From assembly GCA_021785335.1 (NCBI GenBank), contig JAJYFW010000028.1, positions 1 through 10,503 of the forward strand: 10,503 nt of DNA, in the 5' to 3' direction. Shown piece after piece: positions 7,150-10,503 of this stretch (its first letter is position 1; every line of letters begins with the position of its first letter). The translations under genes and the position numbers were made by a program. The notes beneath the pieces are model-generated. The model made no database searches, was not told the origin of the DNA, and saw nothing but the letters and a program-made list of their open reading frames with translations. This stretch comes from Pseudomonadota bacterium (lineage in GTDB: Bacteria > Pseudomonadota > Alphaproteobacteria > Acetobacterales > Acetobacteraceae).

Positions 7150-7178
7150 TTGACTCTCCAGATTACATTTTGTATAGG
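7150..7178 (+). promoter_or_regulatory. Sigma-70-type promoter for the 7217 gene
   Basis: TTGACT (7150-7155) is separated by exactly 17 bases from TATAGG (7173-7178). The start of transcription would be near 7185, giving a leader of about 30 bases that contains AAAGGGG (7201-7207) as ribosome binding site. It is the best promoter in the window. Confidence 0.65.
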
Positions 7179-7216
7179 AGAGTTCCCGGAACGGCCATCG
7201 AAAGGGGTGCAGCGTG

Positions 7217-7873
7217 ATGAAAAAGTCAGTCGTCAACGTTCTCGCCGCGGCGCTGGTCCTCGGCTCCGTCGGGGCCGCGAAGGCGAGCCTGGTGATCACC
7301 TGGCCCAGTGCCACCAATGCGCCGCCCACGGGGGTGGCGGGCCTGGACGCATCCGGCCTGAATCCGTTCCCGCAGAATCTCATGGGCTACGAGGGCGGGT
7401 TCCTGACAGCGAAGGACGCGGGCAGCTACGTGTTCACCTATCTCCGGGTGGGCGGCCCGGCGTTCACGTACCCGTTCTCGGTGAGCGGCTGTGGCGTGAC
7501 GTTCGTCAACCAGACGACAACGGTCGGTACGAGCTTCACCTGCAATTTCGCCGCGAACACCCAGATCCCGTTCACCTTCACGGCGAACACCACGGGCAGT
7601 TCGCCGTGGCCGAAGACCGTCACCAACGGCCAGACCTATAGCAACGGCCTCGGCTTCCTCGCCTCAATGACGAACAGCACGGCGTCCACCGCCTCGGCGG
7701 CCGGCACCAGCGTGTATCTCGGCCTCAGCGACGGCGCCTCCACCAGCGACAAGGACTTCCAGGACCTGGTCGTCCGCGTGGACGAGGTTCCGGAACCCGC
7801 GAGCTTCGCGGTGCTGGGCGTCGGCCTCCTCGGGCTCGGCATCGCCTGGTCGCGCCGGCGCGCCAGGGCCTGA
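7217..7873 (+). CDS. PEP-CTERM sorted protein with an acidic DUF4114-like end
   Basis: A 218-residue exported protein. Residues 1-23 form a Sec signal peptide with a likely cut after AKA (21-23). The body is beta-rich and Thr/Ser/Asn-rich with a Cys pair (GCGV and FTCNF). Just before the tail is LGLSDGASTSDKDFQDLVVRV (about 168-188), which resembles the acidic, possibly calcium-binding end of DUF4114-type domains in PEP-CTERM proteins. The tail is VPEPASFAVLGVGLLGLGIA followed by WSRRRARA (191-218). Its function is unknown. A GTG at 7214 directly precedes the ATG; ATG is chosen because AAAGGGG then has a 9-base spacing, but GTG is possible. It has its own promoter and a strong terminator, so it is probably monocistronic. 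Confidence 0.86.
   Translation: MKKSVVNVLAAALVLGSVGAAKASLVITWPSATNAPPTGVAGLDASGLNPFPQNLMGYEGGFLTAKDAGSYVFTYLRVGGPAFTYPFSVSGCGVTFVNQTTTVGTSFTCNFAANTQIPFTFTANTTGSSPWPKTVTNGQTYSNGLGFLASMTNSTASTASAAGTSVYLGLSDGASTSDKDFQDLVVRVDEVPEPASFAVLGVGLLGLGIAWSRRRARA
7796..7834 (+). repeat. 39-base direct repeat, copy 2 (PEP-CTERM tail)
   Basis: Identical to 6691-6729 and in the same reading frame, coding PASFAVLGVGLLG of the sorting tail. The synonymous positions are also identical, which points to recent duplication or gene conversion of the tail rather than protein-level constraint alone. Confidence 0.85.
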
Positions 7874-7935
7874 CCCCCCCGGGCTGATCCCCCGGCCCTG
7901 ACCTGCCGCCGCGGGCGGCTGCGCCGACGCGCGAT

Positions 7936-7976
7936 CCCGCCGTTCCAGGCCCCGGGCCCGGGGCGGCGGGGTTTTT
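7936..7976 (+). terminator. Strong intrinsic terminator after the 7217 gene
   Basis: The outer stem CCCGCCG (7936-7942) pairs with CGGCGGG (7964-7970), and the inner stem CCCCGG (7950-7955) pairs with CCGGGG (7958-7963). A seven-base bulge lies on the 5' side. TTTTT at 7972-7976 follows. GGCGGGGTTTT, the end of the terminator, recurs at 7982-7992, and there a further GGCGGGG/CCCCGCC stem forms (7982-8009). Confidence 0.75.
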
Positions 7977-8030
7977 CCGGTGGCGGGGTTTTCCCCTGGG
8001 GGCCCCGCCCCGCCCTTCGTTCCATCCTCG

Positions 8031-8074
8031 CATCGTCCCACCGTCCCAGACCCCCACCCTGGGATGATGGGACG
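8031..8074. repeat. Hairpin repeat unit, copy 1
   Basis: The unit begins CATCGTCCCACCGTCCCA and matches 8086-8110 with two or three differences in 25 bases. Within it, CGTCCCA and TCCCA pair with TGGGA and TGGGACG across a three-base internal loop and an 11-base apical loop. It lies between the convergent PEP-CTERM and ATPase genes. It looks like a short interspersed repeat of the extragenic palindromic type. Confidence 0.6.
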
Positions 8075-8079
8075 TTCCG

Positions 8080-9096
8080 CTACCGTATCATCCCACCGTC
8101 CCAAACCCCCGTTCTGGGACGGTGAAACGCCCCGTCGCCGGGCCACTCGGACGCCCCGGCAGCCGGCGGCGCCCGCGGCGGCTCGCCCTCGGCAGCGCGC
8201 AGCAACCGGTGCACGCGGCTGCGCGAGATCGAGGTCTCCTCCGCGATCTCGCTCAGGGAAAGCCCCTCCGCGCGCAGCGCCAGCACGCGTTCCGCCTCCG
8301 CGTCCACGGCGTCGCGCGTCACCCACCCGGCCTGCGTCAGCGCCGCCTCGAACGGTTCCGCGGCACGGCCGTGGAAGCCCCGCGCCTTCTCGAAATGCAC
8401 CGCGAAGCGCGCGCCCTCGGTCTGCTGGTAGTCAGGCGGCTCGCGCAGCGCGATCACCGTGTCCAGCACGTCCTCGCGCCGGCTGGTGCCGCGTTGCGCG
8501 CCGCCCTTGCCGGCGTGGTGGAGGAACAGCACCGTCCGCCCCGCCCGCCGCTGCGCGAGCGCCCAGGTCTGCACCGGCAGCCAGGACTCCGCCTCGTTCT
8601 CCCGCCCGTACGCCGCGAGCGTCGAGATATTGTCCACGATCACCAGGTCCGCGCCCTCGAGATGCGGCTCCAGCTCCCGCTGGTCGGCCTCCGCCGCGAG
8701 GTTGAGGGAGCGCTGCTGCAAATCCGCCGCGGCGAGGCGGATGAACCCTTCCGGCACCGCCACCCCGGCCCTGGCCGAGATCTCCGCGAGCCGCGTCTTC
8801 AGCGTCTCGCCCGGCATCTCCCCGTCCAGGATCACCACCCGCCGCGGCTTCGGCGCCGTCCAGCGCAGGAAGCCGCCGCCGGTCGCAACCGCCCAGGCGA
8901 TGCCCAGCGCCACGTGCGTCTTCCCCAGCCCCCGCCTGCCGTAGATCATCGCCAGCCCCTTCGTCGGCAGCCAGGGCGCGAGCACCATCTCGCGCGGCGG
9001 GAACTCGGTCGCCAGCAGCTCCTCCACCGAGATCAGCACCAGCGGCGGCCGCCACGCCGTCGCCGCGCGCATCGCCGGCCGTGCGTCGTCGCTCAT
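8080..9096 (-). CDS. RepA/RecA-like AAA ATPase with C-terminal helix-turn-helix
   Basis: A 338-residue protein. Walker A is GRRGLGKT (53-60). VVILDGEMPGETLKTRL (87-103) is the Asp-Gly-Glu-Met motif of RSF1010 RepA-like/DnaB-like ATPases. Walker B is LVIVDN (151-156), followed by FLHHAGKGGAQRGTSRRED (191-209), typical of this family. Residues 272-303 form a helix-turn-helix (GLSLSEIAEETSISRSRVHRLL) like those of resolvases. Such proteins are helicases or helicase-loader-like ATPases in replication modules of phages, plasmids and integrative elements. ATG at 9096 overlaps the TGA of the primase-polymerase gene in an ATGA junction, so translation is coupled. A longer frame upstream reads through the primase gene and is rejected. 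The last 15 or so residues come from a DNA repeat and are probably not functional. It may act as a hexameric partner of the primase. Confidence 0.85.
   Translation of the reverse strand: MSDDARPAMRAATAWRPPLVLISVEELLATEFPPREMVLAPWLPTKGLAMIYGRRGLGKTHVALGIAWAVATGGGFLRWTAPKPRRVVILDGEMPGETLKTRLAEISARAGVAVPEGFIRLAAADLQQRSLNLAAEADQRELEPHLEGADLVIVDNISTLAAYGRENEAESWLPVQTWALAQRRAGRTVLFLHHAGKGGAQRGTSRREDVLDTVIALREPPDYQQTEGARFAVHFEKARGFHGRAAEPFEAALTQAGWVTRDAVDAEAERVLALRAEGLSLSEIAEETSISRSRVHRLLRAAEGEPPRAPPAAGASEWPGDGAFHRPRTGVWDGGMIR
8086..8124. repeat. Hairpin repeat unit, copy 2, inside the end of the ATPase gene
   Basis: CACCGTCCCA (8094-8103) pairs perfectly with TGGGACGGTG (8115-8124) around an 11-base loop. 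The first 25 bases (8086-8110) repeat 8031-8055 almost exactly at a 55-base offset. The last 15 or so codons of the ATPase gene lie in this unit and give the tail HRPRTGVWDGGMIR. Confidence 0.65.
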
Positions 9097-9914
9097 CGCA
9101 CGCCCCCCGCGCGCATCGCGCTCGCCACCGTCCGCTCCACCTCGCGCCGCCCGAGCCCGGCCGCGAGCCCCGCCGCCGCCATCGCCGCCGCGATCTCGCC
9201 GGCGCCCACCAGCCCCTCCCGCGCGAGGCGCATCAGCGAATAGGTCTCGGCGTTGAGCGCGGTGTTGCGCCCGCCCTCCGCCGTCTCCACCACGCGCGCC
9301 GCCGCCCGGCGCAGCGCCGCCTCGGCATACCGCCCGACATGGCGGAACGGCGCCGGCGCCGCGGGCGGCGGCGCGGGCGGCATCGCAAGCGCCGCGAGCC
9401 AGTCCGGCCACTCCGCCGGCCCTGCCTCGTCCAGCACCGCGAGCCCCGCCGCCGGCCACCAGACGACGTAGCCGCCCTCCGCCCGCACATCGACGCCGGG
9501 GGCGATGCGCGAGGCGGAGCAGCGCAGCCCCGCGCGGTTGCGGAACACCAGGTGCAGCCCGCCGGAGCGCGTGCGGTGCGCGCGGGTGCGCGGCAGCAGC
9601 CCGCGATACGCCTCGAACCAGGCGGCGCCGTCGTGGCGCGCGTCGAGGTCGAGCACCGCGATGCCGCTCGCCTCCCCGGTCGCGACGCCGACCAGCTTGC
9701 CGGGATGGCGCCGCCACAGCGCGGCCACCACGCCGGGGTCGCTGCTGGCGTCATAGAAGCCGCGCGGGGAACAGGGCGCCTTGTCGGCGCGGCAGGGGAA
9801 GACCGCATGGCCCTCGGCGGCGAGGCGGATGGCCTGCTCGCCGGCCCTGGCAGCCAGGGTTTGCGGCATGCGCGCGCGTTCGCGCGGCGCGTCCTTGGGG
9901 TCGCGTCGTGTCAT
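9093..9914 (-). CDS. Bifunctional DNA primase/polymerase (Prim-Pol)
   Basis: A 273-residue protein. The Prim-Pol N-terminal domain spans residues 18-165: HAVFPCRADKAPCSPRGFYDAS, the metal-binding DLD (89-91), SGGLHLVF with His121, and GVDVRAEGGYVVWWPA (140-155). The usual Pro-Pro-Ser after the last strand is Pro-Ala-Ala here. The C-terminal part (191-270) matches the primase-associated helical region: YAEAALRRAAARV, GGRNTALNAETYSLMRL, and GLGRREVERTVASAM. It should make RNA/DNA primers and extend them. ATG at 9914 has AGGA about 9 bases upstream; ATG at 9869 has none, and a start at 9980 would add an unrelated N-terminus. It is followed by the coupled ATPase gene, together forming a compact replication pair. 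No origin, integrase or structural phage gene is in the window. Confidence 0.87.
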   Translation of the reverse strand: MTRRDPKDAPRERARMPQTLAARAGEQAIRLAAEGHAVFPCRADKAPCSPRGFYDASSDPGVVAALWRRHPGKLVGVATGEASGIAVLDLDARHDGAAWFEAYRGLLPRTRAHRTRSGGLHLVFRNRAGLRCSASRIAPGVDVRAEGGYVVWWPAAGLAVLDEAGPAEWPDWLAALAMPPAPPPAAPAPFRHVGRYAEAALRRAAARVVETAEGGRNTALNAETYSLMRLAREGLVGAGEIAAAMAAAGLAAGLGRREVERTVASAMRAGGVR

Positions 9915-9982
9915 CGCTGATGTCCTGTGATTGTGGAGCAGGGCGGCGCCGGCCGCTGGGCGCAGTTCGCCACCCCGCAAAT

Positions 9983-10012
9983 CCCTTAGGCCGGAACCGG
10001 GCCCCGAGTCAA
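9983..10012 (-). promoter_or_regulatory. Candidate promoter of the primase/ATPase pair
   Basis: On the minus strand TTGACT (10012-10007) is a good -35 box. The best partner, TAAGGG, is 18 bases away and weak. The region 10013-10045 upstream is AT-rich for this window and contains GATAAAAT on the minus strand. A promoter in this gap is likely because the upstream gene belongs to another functional class, but its exact position is uncertain. Confidence 0.3.
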
Positions 10013-10041
10013 GGTATTTCCTATTTTATCTTCGGAATGTC

Positions 10042-10503
10042 CTACAACCCCGGCGGCAGCGGCGACACCCCGATCACCAGCGGATGCAGCGCCAGCAGCG
10101 CCAGCCACAGCAGGAGCCCACCTGCGAGCCGTGCCGCGTCGCCCCGCCCGGGCCGCGGCCGCCACCGCCCCGTAAGCAGCGCCAGGAGCGGCCAGTTCGA
10201 GGTGTTCGCGGCCAGGCGCGCCCATTCCGCCGCGCCGAGCGCGCGCCGCCGCCGCCCGTCCACCGCGCGCATGCCCATGATCGCGAAGGCCGCGAAGCCG
10301 CCGAACAGCAGCACGTGCGCGAGGTCCCCGTTCGCCGCCGCGTGCACCGCGCCCCAGAGTGCCAGCGCCGCCAGCAGCGGGTGGCGCGCCGCGCCCGCGA
10401 CCCCCGGATGCGCCGGGTCAAACCCCGCCGCCCGCCCGCCAAACGAAAGCGGGTTCGCCGCGCCCACGCCGAAGGCCACCAGGATGCAGGCGAACGGCAT
10501 CGC
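10042..10503 (-). CDS. NnrU family membrane protein, partial (C-terminal part)
   Basis: The last 153 codons of a gene that runs off the right edge; an internal ATG at 10500 is not taken as the start because the frame stays open and NnrU proteins have further N-terminal membrane helices. The visible part has hydrophobic segments typical of three or four helices. It includes RHPLLAALALWGAVHAAANG, with the conserved His-Pro, followed by DLAHVLLFGGFAAFAIMG, a hallmark of the NnrU family. A loop (GRRRRALGAAEW) and a final helix (LLLWLALLALHPLVIG) follow. NnrU was first linked to nitrite and nitric oxide reduction; it resembles isoprenylcysteine methyltransferase-type membrane proteins, and its biochemical role is not settled. 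It is on the same strand as the primase pair, with 127 bases between. Confidence 0.82.
   Translation of the reverse strand, partial: AMPFACILVAFGVGAANPLSFGGRAAGFDPAHPGVAGAARHPLLAALALWGAVHAAANGDLAHVLLFGGFAAFAIMGMRAVDGRRRRALGAAEWARLAANTSNWPLLALLTGRWRPRPGRGDAARLAGGLLLWLALLALHPLVIGVSPLPPGL

Larger units (their letters stand above)
6856..7213 (+). promoter_or_regulatory. Palindrome-rich upstream region of the 7217 gene
   Basis: About 360 non-coding bases. The first 100 are GC-rich; from about 6995 the sequence becomes strikingly AT-rich with CA-rich tracts (around 7068-7095). It holds three inverted repeats at 7054-7066, 7098-7118 and 7123-7136, then a good promoter at 7150-7178. The density of symmetrical elements just above a promoter suggests protein-binding sites controlling the PEP-CTERM gene. 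No credible small gene was found in it. Confidence 0.6.

Noticed and set aside
8031..8124. CRISPR array
   Set aside because: There are only two copies 55 bases apart, each a hairpin with imperfect identity, with no further units and no cas genes.
8122..9243. 373-codon plus-strand open frame opposite the ATPase
   Set aside because: It is His/Arg/Pro-rich antisense reading without domains, opposite a gene with intact Walker motifs.
9097..9717. N-terminal extension of the ATPase by about 207 codons in the same frame
   Set aside because: The extension lies within the Prim-Pol gene in another frame and is Arg/Gly-rich without motifs. The ATGA overlap at 9093-9096 marks the true start.

Overview
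The window is very GC-rich, and its third codon positions are mostly G or C. Its gene content combines an aconitase X/RraA pair, several PEP-CTERM surface proteins, a TPR-sulfotransferase and an NnrU-family protein. This suggests an alphaproteobacterium of the Acetobacteraceae type (Roseomonas-like). That placement is an inference from style and gene content, not from a marker gene. No rRNA, tRNA, CRISPR array, transposase or integrase was seen.

Layout. (1) 1-1272, minus strand: a probable small catabolic operon of an RraA-family aldolase-like protein followed by the N-terminal part of an aconitase X large domain, which runs off the left edge. (2) 1401-2057, plus strand: a divergently transcribed glycine-zipper, peptidoglycan-binding lipoprotein. 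(3) 2337-7873: a surface/export island with four PEP-CTERM proteins. One belongs to the choice-of-anchor E family, one is Pro/Gly-rich without a clear signal peptide, and two are hypothetical Sec-exported proteins whose sorting tails share 39 identical bases. A 631-residue TPR-sulfotransferase lies among them. AT-rich leaders precede three of the four PEP-CTERM genes. One leader carries three inverted repeats upstream of a well-formed sigma-70-like promoter. (4) 7936-8124: a strong terminator, then an imperfectly repeated hairpin unit that reaches into the end of the next gene. (5) 8080-9914, minus strand: a translationally coupled primase-polymerase and RepA/RecA-like ATPase with a C-terminal helix-turn-helix, which resembles the replication module of a mobile element. 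(6) 10042-10503, minus strand: the C-terminal part of an NnrU-family membrane protein.

How the parts work together. The PEP-CTERM proteins should be exported by Sec, then recognised and processed by an exosortase encoded elsewhere. They are usually linked to exopolysaccharide or biofilm matrix. The sulfotransferase could modify a secreted polymer or protein, but nothing here identifies its substrate. The primase/ATPase pair is functionally separate and may be a remnant of, or cargo from, an integrated element. No complete new system can be demonstrated. The best leads are the palindrome-rich leader, the duplicated sorting tail, the signal-less PEP-CTERM protein and the repeat-derived end of the ATPase gene.
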